From Gammaproteobacteria bacterium RIFCSPHIGHO2_12_FULL_36_30 (lineage in GTDB: Bacteria > Pseudomonadota > Gammaproteobacteria > Coxiellales > Coxiellaceae): a DNA stretch of 64,000 nucleotides. The stretch spans positions 62,001 to 126,000 of the forward strand of contig MGXU01000009.1 in NCBI GenBank assembly GCA_001801815.1, written 5' to 3'. The translations under genes and the position numbers were made by a program. Positions within the stretch are counted from its first letter, which is position 1, and each line of letters opens with the position of its first letter. The notes below the pieces were generated by a model, which was not told the origin of the DNA, ran no database searches, and saw only the letters and a program-made list of their open reading frames with translations. Below, piece after piece: positions 8,889 through 17,469 of this stretch.

Positions 8889-10049
8889 CTATATTTGACG
8901 CAGAGCTAAAACAGAAACAACAGCGAATAAAACACATAAGACAATAACAAATGATAGGAGTGATGAAAAAGGTAAATAACCGAGTACAACTGTGCTTAAT
9001 GTTGCTAGCCCCATATTAATAAATGACATTGCGCTGGATGCGCTCGCTCGATCATCGATGGCATTAGACGCAAAATAAGATGCGGTTGGAAAAAGTAAAC
9101 CAGTAAATACAAATAAAAACATTGTTGTTGTAAAAAACCAAATCACATTTCCATGATGTGTAATCGATATTAAAAAGAGCGATCCTAAAAATGGAATCAT
9201 GCACATTAAGCCAGTAAATAAAGTATTTTGCACACCGATTTTTTTAATCAATTGCGCACTTAAAAAACCACCTGCTAACATGCCGAGTGTATTGGATAAA
9301 CTCCAATAACCATATTCACTTGGTGATAAATGTAAATTAATTTCAGAATAAAGCGATGCAGTTGTAGAATATCCATACGAATAAACCGAAACCACGCCAG
9401 CCATTAACGCAAATATCACAAGACGTCCACTGCTAAATGCTTTTACATAACGCGAAAAAATAGTACGTAAATTAATTGGAATTTTGGGTTGTTCATTTTC
9501 TTTAAAACACCACGTACACCAAAATAAAATAATTGCCTGTAATAATAAAACCCAAAAACAATCTACCCAGCTAGCGTATTGTGTTAACAAACTGCCAATC
9601 GTGATAAATAAACCAATACCAACTGTAAATGAAATGACACTGTAAGCCATCGCAGCTTTTGCTTCTTCTGGTGGCAATAATTCATTAATTAAAATAAACG
9701 TACAGACCAAACCACTCGCGGAACCTAATGCTGAAATTAATCTGCCAAAAAGTAATAATGAATAATTCATTAAAAAAGTACTGGCTAATAAACAAATTAA
9801 AATCCCAACAAAATTGACAATTAAACCAGTACGTAATGCATTTAATGTGCCATATCGATTTGCAATTGGCGCATAAATTAATTGCCCCACAACATATCCA
9901 ATTAAAAAAATCGACATCACCCATTCAAGTGATTCAGATGATAAATGATAAACGGTTTGGATTTTCGGAAATGCAGGTGTGATGATTGTCGCTGAAATGG
10001 ATGCAATGCAAATATAGCTTAACAATAAGGCGATTTTTGATTTTGTCAT
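8889..10049 (-). CDS. MFS multidrug-type transporter (Bcr/CflA-like)
   Basis: A 386-residue major facilitator protein with about 12 membrane segments. The N-terminal ISATIITPAFPKIQTVYHLS and YVVGQLIYAPIANRYGTLNALRTG segments are typical of drug:proton antiporters of the Bcr/CflA group. The ATG at 10049 overlaps the stop codon of the preceding transporter gene as ATGA, so translation is probably coupled. It is the last gene of a chain dotD-dotC-dotB-transporter-transporter. Substrate unknown; a link to the secretion system is suggested only by the coupling. Confidence 0.8.
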   Translation of the reverse strand: MTKSKIALLLSYICIASISATIITPAFPKIQTVYHLSSESLEWVMSIFLIGYVVGQLIYAPIANRYGTLNALRTGLIVNFVGILICLLASTFLMNYSLLLFGRLISALGSASGLVCTFILINELLPPEEAKAAMAYSVISFTVGIGLFITIGSLLTQYASWVDCFWVLLLQAIILFWCTWCFKENEQPKIPINLRTIFSRYVKAFSSGRLVIFALMAGVVSVYSYGYSTTASLYSEINLHLSPSEYGYWSLSNTLGMLAGGFLSAQLIKKIGVQNTLFTGLMCMIPFLGSLFLISITHHGNVIWFFTTTMFLFVFTGLLFPTASYFASNAIDDRASASSAMSFINMGLATLSTVVLGYLPFSSLLSFVIVLCVLFAVVSVLALRQI

Positions 10050-11383
10050 ACAAAACACACACCCACACAAATCACCAACAAGCTCAGGATGTTGCCATAA
10101 TTAATTGCAAAAATAAAGAGACTAAGACCATTAATGCCGATTACTAGATATAAATAAAAACTCAAGATACAAAACTGAACGGCGCGTTGAAAGAAAATTT
10201 GTTCATCGCGCGGTTTGCCAATTCCATTTTTTGGAAAATAGCTAAGAATAGCATTAGATGAATTGTCGTGATTGATCAATACTGGCAATAAAATTAAAAA
10301 TGAAATGATCGATAATATTTTAATTGCAAAAAGTGGCAATGCGATAGAAGCTGAATGTGAAAAAATAAAATAAAGCGAAATAATAATTGGTAATGCCAAT
10401 GTGCAGAGTAAAATATCTCTTATTTTATAGCCTTTTGAAATGCGCGCAATAAAACCAGAGACTAATGGCGTTAAACAAATCCACCACATCACTGAAAAAA
10501 TTTTCCATGCGGTCGCATTATTGTATTCCATCCAACGTAAAATAATATTGGGGTAGGATTGCGCAGCAGTATGTTGTGTTGATGCCGAAAAAATAAGAGT
10601 TAATATTAAAATAGTCACGCCGAGCACAATACAAAAAATGGGAAAGCTATATATTGTTGGAATATGTCTCGAAAAAAGTGAATTAATATATTGCTTTATT
10701 TTTTTTGTGTAGACCAGCATTAATAATATGAGTGTTGTGAATAATGCGACCGTTTGAAAACCATGCGCAACATGCAATGGTAGCGATAAAAAAAGACTAA
10801 TCAATAATAATGTCATAAAGAGTAACGCAATACTTAGTATAAATTGCACGCATCGTCGCGCGCCGATATTAACAATTACGCTGATAGTACCTTGCGGATT
10901 TTGTTTGGTGAATGGTTGAATTAAATTGCTAAAATAAGCATCATCTTGTTTCCTATATGCAATAATTCCCATACCTGCTGCAATTAATCCATATAAACTC
11001 CATGGAAATAATCCGAAATGTAATAATTCTGTTTGCAATGATTCTGAAAAAAGATGCTTATTTACAGCAGCGTTAATTGGAAATAATTCCCCGCATAACG
11101 CACTTATTCCTGCATAAACACCAATCAATAATAATTCAATGATTATAATACGTAAAAACCAGTGTAAAAAATGCATGCGTGGCGTTGTATCCAATTCGTT
11201 CGCGAGTTTTTTATTTCCAAATGGCGTGACAATTAAAAATAATGCGCAAGCTAAACATATCCAAAACGCGTAAAAAAAATTGATAATTGCTTGTGATGTA
11301 AAACAAAATAAAAAAATGCCGATTAATAATAATATCGGACTGAGAATGAAAATTAATCCTTTTTTAGCTTTGATATATTTCAT
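10046..11383 (-). CDS. BCCT-like betaine/carnitine/choline transporter, divergent
   Basis: A 445-residue membrane protein with about 12 hydrophobic segments. Two stretches identify the BCCT family: HFGLFPWSLYGLIAAGMGII with YRK, and W-IFSVMWWICLTPLVSGFIARISKG with YKIRDILL. It is shorter than typical BCCT carriers (about 500-680 residues), and the substrate-cage tryptophans are not obvious, so it is a divergent member. The ATG at 11383 overlaps the dotB stop as ATGA; its own stop overlaps the next transporter start the same way. Uptake of a host-derived osmolyte or carnitine is plausible but inferred. Confidence 0.72.
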   Translation of the reverse strand: MKYIKAKKGLIFILSPILLLIGIFLFCFTSQAIINFFYAFWICLACALFLIVTPFGNKKLANELDTTPRMHFLHWFLRIIIIELLLIGVYAGISALCGELFPINAAVNKHLFSESLQTELLHFGLFPWSLYGLIAAGMGIIAYRKQDDAYFSNLIQPFTKQNPQGTISVIVNIGARRCVQFILSIALLFMTLLLISLFLSLPLHVAHGFQTVALFTTLILLMLVYTKKIKQYINSLFSRHIPTIYSFPIFCIVLGVTILILTLIFSASTQHTAAQSYPNIILRWMEYNNATAWKIFSVMWWICLTPLVSGFIARISKGYKIRDILLCTLALPIIISLYFIFSHSASIALPLFAIKILSIISFLILLPVLINHDNSSNAILSYFPKNGIGKPRDEQIFFQRAVQFCILSFYLYLVIGINGLSLFIFAINYGNILSLLVICVGVCFV

Positions 11384-12507
11384 GTATGCTTCAGTCGTGC
11401 AGTAAGAATTTGATACCACCGATCAGAAATTAATTTTTCTTTATATTTTGTTTCAACATCAACAATCATCGGTTGACCTTGTTCAACAACTAATTGTCGT
11501 GTCGTTTGTGTGACATTTTCTGGATCGCTATCTAATAAGCGATCGCGAACCGCTTCTGAAAAAACTAAATATTCTCGCAACGGAATACGTTTTCCATCAA
11601 CCGATGGCACTAATCGTTGCCAAATAATTAATCGTACGGTTTCAATAATATCAATCGTGCGACCCAATCTTTCTTCTTGTGGAAAACTACCAACTAATCG
11701 ACGAATTGTTTCTGCAACACCATTTGTGTGCAATGTTGTGTAAACGGGGTGACCTGTTAATGCAGCTTCAAGTGCAGCGCTAATGGTTTCTGGATCACGT
11801 GATTCACCGACTAAAATTAAATGTGGTTTGCGACGTAATGCATTGCGCACACCTTCTGCAAATGTTGGTAAATGTTTTGGAATTTCTGATTGCGCAACAA
11901 GAGAAGATGGCATTTTAATATTGTCATAAACAAATTCAATTGGAGATTCGTAAGTTAAAATTTTTCGATTACCATCTTTTTCTTCTGCTAATTCGCGAAT
12001 AATTGAAGCTAATAATGTGCTTTTACCAGAACCGGTTGCGCCAGTGACATATACAATTCCTTGTTGTGGTGCCATTGCATCAATAATTGCTTGTGGTAAA
12101 TGTAGTGAAGATAATGTTGGCGGTGTTGCGGGAATGGTACGTAAAGTAATTTGTATTCCTTCGTGACCTTCGACATAACAACCAACACCATTTACGCGAT
12201 AACGAAAACGTTCGCTGCGACTTGGACGCACTTCGTAATGCGTATCTAAATCAGTGCCGCGCATAATTTGTGTTGTGCCATTTGGACCATAAATTGCATT
12301 TAAAATATCACCCACTTCAGTGTTTGATAATTTTCGTTTTGTAATTTTATGGATGCGACCAAACACTTCGATTGTAATGGGTTCGCCAGTTTGAATGGTA
12401 ATATCAGAGGCATCTTTGCGATGACAAAATACCAACATATCATCGATATTTTTCGCTTCAAAACGAGTTGGTTCATTTGGATAAAAAAAAGATTTGTCTT
12501 CAGGCAT
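11380..12507 (-). CDS. dotB: DotB, Dot/Icm secretion hexameric ATPase
   Basis: Cytoplasmic ATPase of the type IVB secretion system, PilT/GspE/VirB11 superfamily, 375 residues, matching the known DotB length. It has a Walker A motif GATGSGKST (156-164), Asp box (ILTYESPIEFVYD), Walker B-like LILVGESRD and the His-box TGHPVYTTLHTN. DotB drives substrate transfer together with the IcmB/DotO ATPase. The gene follows dotC by 35 bases; this gap has a short CACTCA-type repeat and no clear terminator. Two transporters follow with ATGA overlaps. Confidence 0.96.
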   Translation of the reverse strand: MPEDKSFFYPNEPTRFEAKNIDDMLVFCHRKDASDITIQTGEPITIEVFGRIHKITKRKLSNTEVGDILNAIYGPNGTTQIMRGTDLDTHYEVRPSRSERFRYRVNGVGCYVEGHEGIQITLRTIPATPPTLSSLHLPQAIIDAMAPQQGIVYVTGATGSGKSTLLASIIRELAEEKDGNRKILTYESPIEFVYDNIKMPSSLVAQSEIPKHLPTFAEGVRNALRRKPHLILVGESRDPETISAALEAALTGHPVYTTLHTNGVAETIRRLVGSFPQEERLGRTIDIIETVRLIIWQRLVPSVDGKRIPLREYLVFSEAVRDRLLDSDPENVTQTTRQLVVEQGQPMIVDVETKYKEKLISDRWYQILTARLKHT

Positions 12508-12542
12508 AGTTGTCTCGTATGTTTTTCACGCTCACACTCACA

Positions 12543-13361
12543 CTATTTAGTAATCACCGGTCTCCACTTTTGCGGATTCGGTTGCAATTCAGATTGCGAC
12601 GTAATTCGCAGCACTTGATCATTAATACGTAATTGCGAACCATTTCCCGTCACGCCTAAATCTGCTTTCGCAACAAACGGCGCACTTACCATATGCAACG
12701 CTAATAATTTTCGATATAAAATCATCCCTAACATATCGCGTTTCATCCTATTTAAATTATCTGTAAAAATATCCATTGCTTGTTGACTGCCTTTCACCCA
12801 ACCTTTTTTAATAAAATGATTCCAGACCATTGCTTCTGCTTGTGTTTGCGGCAACAAAGAACGATCCGTTAAATGGGGTTTTGGATAACGCATCCATAAA
12901 TATGTGCGCCAATTCGGCGGTGCAGTTACAAAACGTGCTGCACGAATAATGCGATATGTTTTTGTTGCAATGCGCAGCGTGTCATTATTATCTAAATTTA
13001 AATTATTATTACTTTGTATTAATACCGGCGGCTGAACATTATGTCCCAATAATAATTGATTAAAATCGAAAACTTGATCGAGAAAAATAGATTCTGTTGC
13101 TAATGCCATATCAATATTTCTAGCTTGCCATGCTAAACCACCGCGCGCGCCAAGGGATGTTGCTGCTTGACGAATTGCTGCAAAACGAATGGGATTAACT
13201 TGATTGCCACCTAATGGTAATCGCGGAATAGAAATAAAACCAACATTTGCATCTAATATCGGCGCATCGTCTGCCATTGCATTTAACGCACAAGCGAAAG
13301 TAAAAATACTGAGTGCTGTTATGCAAATGCGATTTAAAAATTTGTTACAAAATTTCATCAT
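12543..13361 (-). CDS. dotC: DotC, Dot/Icm outer-membrane core protein
   Basis: Component of the outer-membrane core complex, which helps DotD and DotH insert at the outer membrane. The N-terminus is a signal peptide with a cysteine near residue 24, compatible with a weak lipobox. The mature part has the family pattern, including LGARGGLAWQARNID and PPNWRTYLWMRYPKP. I use the ATG at 13361, which has GAG 5 bases before it; 13358 (next ATG) and 13364 (GTG) are alternatives. It starts about 12 bases after dotD and precedes dotB, the conserved DCB order. Confidence 0.95.
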   Translation of the reverse strand: MMKFCNKFLNRICITALSIFTFACALNAMADDAPILDANVGFISIPRLPLGGNQVNPIRFAAIRQAATSLGARGGLAWQARNIDMALATESIFLDQVFDFNQLLLGHNVQPPVLIQSNNNLNLDNNDTLRIATKTYRIIRAARFVTAPPNWRTYLWMRYPKPHLTDRSLLPQTQAEAMVWNHFIKKGWVKGSQQAMDIFTDNLNRMKRDMLGMILYRKLLALHMVSAPFVAKADLGVTGNGSQLRINDQVLRITSQSELQPNPQKWRPVITK

Positions 13362-13373
13362 CACTACTCAGAT

Positions 13374-13895
13374 TTAATTACCATTGTAACGAAGTTCAAT
13401 GATGCGTTGTTTCGGATACACGGCAATATTTGCTTTCATCACGACTTGATAAGCAACATTACGTAAAATATCGGCGATTGGTTTGTTATGCATATCCAAT
13501 GAAACTAAAACAGGTAAATTTGGTTTTCTGCCAATCACGTTTAGCTGATAATGTGTAGCTTGTGCAATTTTGAGAAGCAATGGTTTAACAGGACCTGTCC
13601 AACTGACCGACGCTAATTTACCCATACCAATTGCTTTTGGATTAAACGGCTTTTGCAATTTTTTCGGTGGATGCACTGTCATTTGCACAGCCGATAATTC
13701 TTGCAGCGAATGACCCACTGCAATTGAAGCTTCTGCAATTTCCGCTTGCGCTTGTTCATCTGTTATTTGCGCAGGCACTTCATTCACGGGTAAATATTTT
13801 AAATGAAGATCGACTACTTTCTTTCCGCTTGAACAACTTGTTAAAAAAATGAACAGCGGGAACAATAATGCGATTTTCCATGTATATTTTTTCAT
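13374..13895 (-). CDS. dotD: DotD, Dot/Icm outer-membrane lipoprotein
   Basis: Lipoprotein of the outer-membrane core complex, 173 residues. The signal peptide ends in the lipobox LTSC (Cys at 21). The C-terminal part (GPVKPLLLKIAQATHYQLNVIGRK and IADILRNVAYQV) is the secretin N-domain-like fold known for DotD. It is first of the dotD-dotC-dotB chain. A well-formed regulated promoter lies at 13928-13960. Confidence 0.95.
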   Translation of the reverse strand: MKKYTWKIALLFPLFIFLTSCSSGKKVVDLHLKYLPVNEVPAQITDEQAQAEIAEASIAVGHSLQELSAVQMTVHPPKKLQKPFNPKAIGMGKLASVSWTGPVKPLLLKIAQATHYQLNVIGRKPNLPVLVSLDMHNKPIADILRNVAYQVVMKANIAVYPKQRIIELRYNGN

Positions 13896-13927
13896 CAGAA
13901 CATCCGTTGAAAATGCGATAGCCCTAG

Positions 13928-13960
13928 ATTCTATTCGCGTTACCTTAAAGTAACATTAAT
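13928..13960 (-). promoter_or_regulatory. PmrA-type tandem box and -10 upstream of dotD
   Basis: On the minus strand, ATTAATGTTACTTTAAGG (13960-13943) contains two TTAA cores 11 bp apart. After exactly 9 bases comes a -10 TAGAAT (13933-13928), 33 bases before the dotD start. The same arrangement occurs at 16358, 24474 and 57016. There is no good -35 hexamer, as expected for activator-dependent promoters. The 14-of-16 palindrome GTTAC(C)TTAA(A)GTAAC at 13939-13954 overlaps the box. Confidence 0.72.
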
Positions 13961-14051
13961 TTCATCGTTTATTATTACAGATTGTGAGGAAAAGTCTAAT
14001 ACTCGATCGGGTTGCTGCAATTCATTTGGGTCATATTTAACGCAAGCGCAA

Positions 14052-14852
14052 TTAGATTAACTTCGGCATTAATTTTTCCACAAAAAATTCAACAATATTT
14101 CCGGTGAGTTCAAGTGGATTAGGCGCATCAGTTTTTTCTGAAGATAACATGACAGAAAGATTACTATCTCGCTCATCGCGATGTTCACCTGCGATATTAG
14201 AAATCACGCCGCACTGAATTGATTTTATTTTTTTATTTTCATGATTATTAATTGAAGCAGCATATAAATGCGATGAATCAAGATTAATAATATCGCAACC
14301 AAATTCTTTTGCGGATTTTAATAGTGCATTATTTTCTTTATAAATTGCATCGTTTGTCATTGCGCGAACAGAAGTCATTTCATTAATATTTGTACTGGGT
14401 AATAACGATAATATTTTTGTTTCTAAAAAATCATCACATTTTATGACAGAATCTTTTGTGTAATGTGGTGTTGTTCCATCATAAACATAACCGCTTTCAA
14501 TTAAAAAATAATCACCCATTTTTAAATTTTTTGTTCCTAAACCACCCGCAAGTCCATACGCAAGAATATAATCAAAATTATAATATGCTAATTCTTCAAC
14601 AAGCGAAGCTGATACGGGTCCGCCATAAATGTGATATATGTGCAGGAATTCCATATCGCCGTACGAACATTTTTTTACGCTGTCAGGTGTTTGTAAAATA
14701 AAATATTGATCGTGTGTGTCGACTTGATTATATTTTTTAAAAATAGATGGCGGTGGACAATAACCTAATATTGCTACTCGCATTTTTCCAAATATATTTT
14801 TTGGAAAGCGTTGTCCAATTAATTTTGCTGGCGTTAAGTGTGGTTCGGTCAC
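14052..14852 (-). CDS. Nucleoside phosphorylase-like protein
   Basis: A 266-residue protein of the purine/uridine phosphorylase superfamily. The glycine-rich AYGLAGGLGTKNLKMGDYFLIE segment corresponds to the phosphate/ribose-binding core, and a later IINLDSSHLYAAS matches the substrate-binding strand, where most members have a Met-Glu pair. The usual E-M-E triad is not obvious, so activity and substrate are uncertain. The start is a GTG at 14852 with AAAGAG upstream. It separates dotD from the icmTS divergent region and has no evident secretion role. Confidence 0.7.
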   Translation of the reverse strand: MTEPHLTPAKLIGQRFPKNIFGKMRVAILGYCPPPSIFKKYNQVDTHDQYFILQTPDSVKKCSYGDMEFLHIYHIYGGPVSASLVEELAYYNFDYILAYGLAGGLGTKNLKMGDYFLIESGYVYDGTTPHYTKDSVIKCDDFLETKILSLLPSTNINEMTSVRAMTNDAIYKENNALLKSAKEFGCDIINLDSSHLYAASINNHENKKIKSIQCGVISNIAGEHRDERDSNLSVMLSSEKTDAPNPLELTGNIVEFFVEKLMPKLI

Positions 14853-14955
14853 GATTTATTTCTCTTTAAATTGAATAAGTAAATTGTAACGGTGCAGTCA
14901 TCTCAATGTCGAGATAATTCAAAAACGGCTTATTTTTATGTACATTTCGATACGT

Positions 14956-15621
14956 TTATTTTTTCATCGCCAACGTCAACCCATCTCCCATCGGCAACAT
15001 ACACATTGTGACACGATTATCTTGTACGATTTTTTTATTTAATGCGCGGATGATTTTTGTATTTTCATCTTGATTTGCAGGATTAATCACTTCGCCGCTC
15101 CACAAAACATTATCGATTGCGATGACACCGCCGGGACGCACGAGTTGTAAACAATATTCGTAATAATTAATATAATTTGGTTTGTCTGCATCAATAAATG
15201 CGAAATCATACGTGTTTTGTAGATTATTTTTAATAAGTGATTCTAACGTTGTAATGGCAGGCGCTAAATGTAATGTAATTTTTTTTTGTAAATTCATTTT
15301 TTCCCAATATTTTATTGCCATGCGTGTCCAATCAAAACTTAAATCGCAACAAGTAACTGTTCCATCTTCTGGTAATGCAAGTGCCATGCAAATTGCGCTG
15401 TAACCTGTAAATGTTCCTATTTCTAAGCATTTTTTTGCACGCATCGTTTCTAATAAAAAGCGAAAAAATTGTCCTTGTTCGGGAGAAATTTGCATGGGCG
15501 CCGCTTCGAGTGTTGCTAATGTTTCTTCACGCAATGCTTTTAATAATGCAGGTTCTTGTACGCTGTGTTGATGTAAATAATCAGTTAATTCCGCTGACAT
15601 TTGTAATGTATGTGAAGACAT
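14956..15621 (-). CDS. SAM-dependent O-methyltransferase (class I, caffeoyl-CoA OMT-like)
   Basis: A 221-residue methyltransferase of the Methyltransf_3 family. SAM-binding motif I is KKCLEIGTFTGYSAICMALAL; later come TCCDLSFDW and FAFIDADKPNYINYYEYCLQLVRPGG, then IAIDNVLWSGEV, which include the metal-binding Asp and Asn residues of cation-dependent catechol-type enzymes. The full family length is present. It is transcribed divergently from icmT with only 68 bases between starts. The physiological substrate is unknown. Confidence 0.88.
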   Translation of the reverse strand: MSSHTLQMSAELTDYLHQHSVQEPALLKALREETLATLEAAPMQISPEQGQFFRFLLETMRAKKCLEIGTFTGYSAICMALALPEDGTVTCCDLSFDWTRMAIKYWEKMNLQKKITLHLAPAITTLESLIKNNLQNTYDFAFIDADKPNYINYYEYCLQLVRPGGVIAIDNVLWSGEVINPANQDENTKIIRALNKKIVQDNRVTMCMLPMGDGLTLAMKK

Positions 15622-15689
15622 AATGGATGACCTTTTTTGTTGAGTGCGTTAACATAGCAAAAGATTGTTTAAATATCGAGGTACAATCG

Positions 15690-15947
15690 ATGGTACAAAA
15701 TGCAGATGCACATTGGCGAGATTCAGCACGTCCAGTGAAATTTTTTATTTGGGATGGTCGCGCGGCATTTCCAGTTGTTATTTTTTTAATGCATATGACT
15801 TTGTGGACATTAGGTTTAACTGTTTTTTTAATTATATTTTTTTCAATTTTAAATCATTATGGTTTTACACCAATCGTTTTTTTTCGTTGGCTGCGTAATT
15901 TAATTGCTGGTAATCGCAAAATGGCGATACCGTGGTGGATGGAATGA
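15690..15947 (+). CDS. icmT: IcmT, Dot/Icm inner-membrane protein
   Basis: Small inner-membrane component, 85 residues, close to the Legionella protein length. It has the family core WRDSARPVKFFIWDGRAAFP, two hydrophobic helices, then YGFTP-VFFRWLRNLIAGNRK and PWW near the end. The open frame begins further upstream, but the ATG at 15690 has GAGG about 8 bases before it and gives the family-typical N-terminus. The stop overlaps the icmS start as ATGA. This is the first gene of the plus-strand icm block. Confidence 0.93.
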   Translation: MVQNADAHWRDSARPVKFFIWDGRAAFPVVIFLMHMTLWTLGLTVFLIIFFSILNHYGFTPIVFFRWLRNLIAGNRKMAIPWWME

Positions 15948-16288
15948 CAATTAATTTGGAAAAAAAATTAACGGCAATTGCAAAGCGAATGAATGTAAAT
16001 TTTACGCTAAAAAGCAGTGTTGCAAGTTATAAAGATATGTTTTCAGATACAGGTTTATTACCGGGATTAACGAAGCGCGCAGATCAATTGGCGCAGTTAT
16101 GTTTGGGTTATGGTTTAGGTGCGACGTATGAAGATGTTGAAGGTGCGCTGCTTGGGGTGAAGGTTAATTTTGATGAATTTACGCCTGAAGTGTTGCGATT
16201 ATTATGTATTTTTGATGTGTTAAATGAGCTTGTAAAAAGCAGTCCAACGCGTGATGAAGTGCCGTTGGATGAGCTAATGTACGATTGA
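15944..16288 (+). CDS. icmS: IcmS, Dot/Icm effector chaperone
   Basis: Acidic cytoplasmic adaptor, 114 residues from the ATG at 15944. In Legionella IcmS pairs with IcmW (and LvgA) on the coupling protein DotL to recruit effectors. Recognisable stretches are KDMFSDTGLLPGLTKRADQL and LCLGYGLGATYEDVEGALLG. Upstream GTG codons would lengthen it, but the ATGA overlap with icmT and the family length favour 15944. Its partner icmW is not in this window. Confidence 0.94.
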   Translation: MTINLEKKLTAIAKRMNVNFTLKSSVASYKDMFSDTGLLPGLTKRADQLAQLCLGYGLGATYEDVEGALLGVKVNFDEFTPEVLRLLCIFDVLNELVKSSPTRDEVPLDELMYD

Positions 16289-16357
16289 CCAGTAAATCCC
16301 CAATAATCCGCTAAAATTAACAAGATAGATCAAATTTTCATGCGAATTATTAACATA

Positions 16358-16390
16358 TTTAATGTTTCCTTAAGGTTTGATTGGTAATAT
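16358..16390 (+). promoter_or_regulatory. PmrA-type tandem box and -10 upstream of the icmR-position gene
   Basis: TTTAATGTTTCCTTAAGG (16358-16375) has two TTAA cores 11 bp apart, then 9 bases, then a -10 TAATAT (16385-16390). The expected transcript starts about 65 bases before the 63-codon gene and would run into icmQ, icmP and icmO. Its 18-bp box differs from the icmN copy (24474-24491) at only two positions. Confidence 0.72.
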
Positions 16391-16460
16391 TGAGGAAAGT
16401 GAGGAATAAACTGCCACCGGAAGGTTGTGAAAAATATATGAATGCAAAAGGTGGTGGCGC

Positions 16461-16652
16461 ATGGCTAATCCAGTTTTTAATAATAATTTTGACCCAAAGA
16501 CGGCACAAGAACTGCAACGCAGAATGAATGCGCTCGCTTCTATTGCCAAAGCTGCTGTAGCCGCTGCGCAACAACATGGTGACAGACCGAAAAATAATGT
16601 GTCGCCTACTGTTGTTGATCGCGAACTAATATCGCCATCCAGTCGAGGCTAG
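16461..16652 (+). CDS. Small protein in the icmR position (candidate IcmR functional homologue)
   Basis: A 63-residue protein between icmS and icmQ, exactly where Legionella icmR and its highly divergent functional homologues (FIR genes) lie. A good ribosome site (AAGGTGG) precedes the ATG. Residues 11-40 (DPKTAQELQRRMNALASIAK continuing AAVAAAQQ) should form one amphipathic helix; FIR proteins are known to bind IcmQ through such helices despite having almost no sequence identity. The C-terminus is polar and probably disordered. I recognise no family; the assignment rests on position, size and predicted helix. It is shorter than IcmR (about 120 residues). Confidence 0.55.
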   Translation: MANPVFNNNFDPKTAQELQRRMNALASIAKAAVAAAQQHGDRPKNNVSPTVVDRELISPSSRG

Positions 16653-16741
16653 TGTTTTGTTGGCTACGTTCGCGACTTCGTGTGATGCAAATCCGCGTCA
16701 ACCACTCAACGCACACACTTTAAAATGCTAGAATAAAATCT

Positions 16742-17434
16742 ATGGATAAAACATCTGGATTATTATCTGATTTCAAAGGTCAAGAACTCAAAAAAAAATT
16801 GCTTGAGTGTCTTGATAAAGAAGCACATGAATTTTCTGAAATCGCGCGTACTTATTTTGATAAAGAACATTTATCAAAAGATGATAAAGCTGGTTTATTA
16901 AATGCAGTTATTTCTACGGTGAATCATGTTGTTTCAGCGGGCGATTGGAATAGTTCTTTATTTTTACGCAACACGATCAAACCATTATTAGCAATTAAAG
17001 AAGAAGCGGAAGCAGAATTAGATCATCTGCATGTCAAAGTCAGCGAAAAATCTATTAAAATTCGCACGGCATCTGAAAACGAGGTTGAAGTTTATATTTC
17101 GTTGTTTCAAAGCGACGGTTACAATATCAACAAGTGGGCGATGCAATTGCGATCATTGGATCGATATGTGGTTGGTAGACCTGTCTATCAAAACGAAGCG
17201 GATATTGAAAAGCGTATTCGTTTGCGAAATGCAGCTGCAAATGAAGCATATGTTGCAGTGATTGTAAAAAAAATGGATGTGCAATTCGATCCATTTGCAG
17301 CGCCACTGAAAGATCAATTTGATCACTCGCTGTTATTATTAAAAGAAACAGCATTAAAACATGGTCGAATTATTGCATTTGTTCATCAAGGAATAAGGTA
17401 TCATTTTGTGGATGGGCAACTGGTGAAGGCGTAA
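16742..17434 (+). CDS. icmQ: IcmQ, Dot/Icm membrane-associated NAD-binding protein
   Basis: A 230-residue IcmQ homologue, somewhat longer than the Legionella protein (about 190). The N-terminal helical part contains the conserved GDWNSSLFLRNTIKPL segment. The C-terminal part (DRYVVGRPVYQNEADIEKRIR and EAYVAVIVKK) corresponds to the CRAfT domain, which binds NAD in Legionella. IcmQ is held in check by IcmR-type partners, which supports a functional reading of the small gene just upstream. The ATG at 16742 has no clear Shine-Dalgarno sequence; a TAGAAT hexamer 12 bases upstream could be a local -10. Confidence 0.93.
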   Translation: MDKTSGLLSDFKGQELKKKLLECLDKEAHEFSEIARTYFDKEHLSKDDKAGLLNAVISTVNHVVSAGDWNSSLFLRNTIKPLLAIKEEAEAELDHLHVKVSEKSIKIRTASENEVEVYISLFQSDGYNINKWAMQLRSLDRYVVGRPVYQNEADIEKRIRLRNAAANEAYVAVIVKKMDVQFDPFAAPLKDQFDHSLLLLKETALKHGRIIAFVHQGIRYHFVDGQLVKA

Positions 17435-17436
17435 AA

Positions 17437-17457
17437 CGCATAACGCATAACGCATAA
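17437..17457. repeat. Tandem 7-bp repeat between icmQ and icmP
   Basis: Three head-to-tail copies of CGCATAA lie immediately after the icmQ stop codon, followed by CGGACAACGC. The unit is non-coding and sits within the 35-base gap before the icmP start. Its function is unknown; slippage variation is possible. Confidence 0.8.
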
Positions 17458-17469
17458 CGGACAACGCAA

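Noticed and set aside
10046..11383. Polytopic gene after dotB as dotA
   Set aside because: Far too short (445 versus about 1000 residues) and it carries BCCT family motifs.
15627..15689. Longer start for icmT
   Set aside because: No ribosome site, and it adds 21 residues absent from the IcmT family.
16359..16577. Minus-strand 72-residue ORF over the icmR-position region
   Set aside because: It crosses the conserved promoter and the plus-strand gene, which has the better ribosome site.
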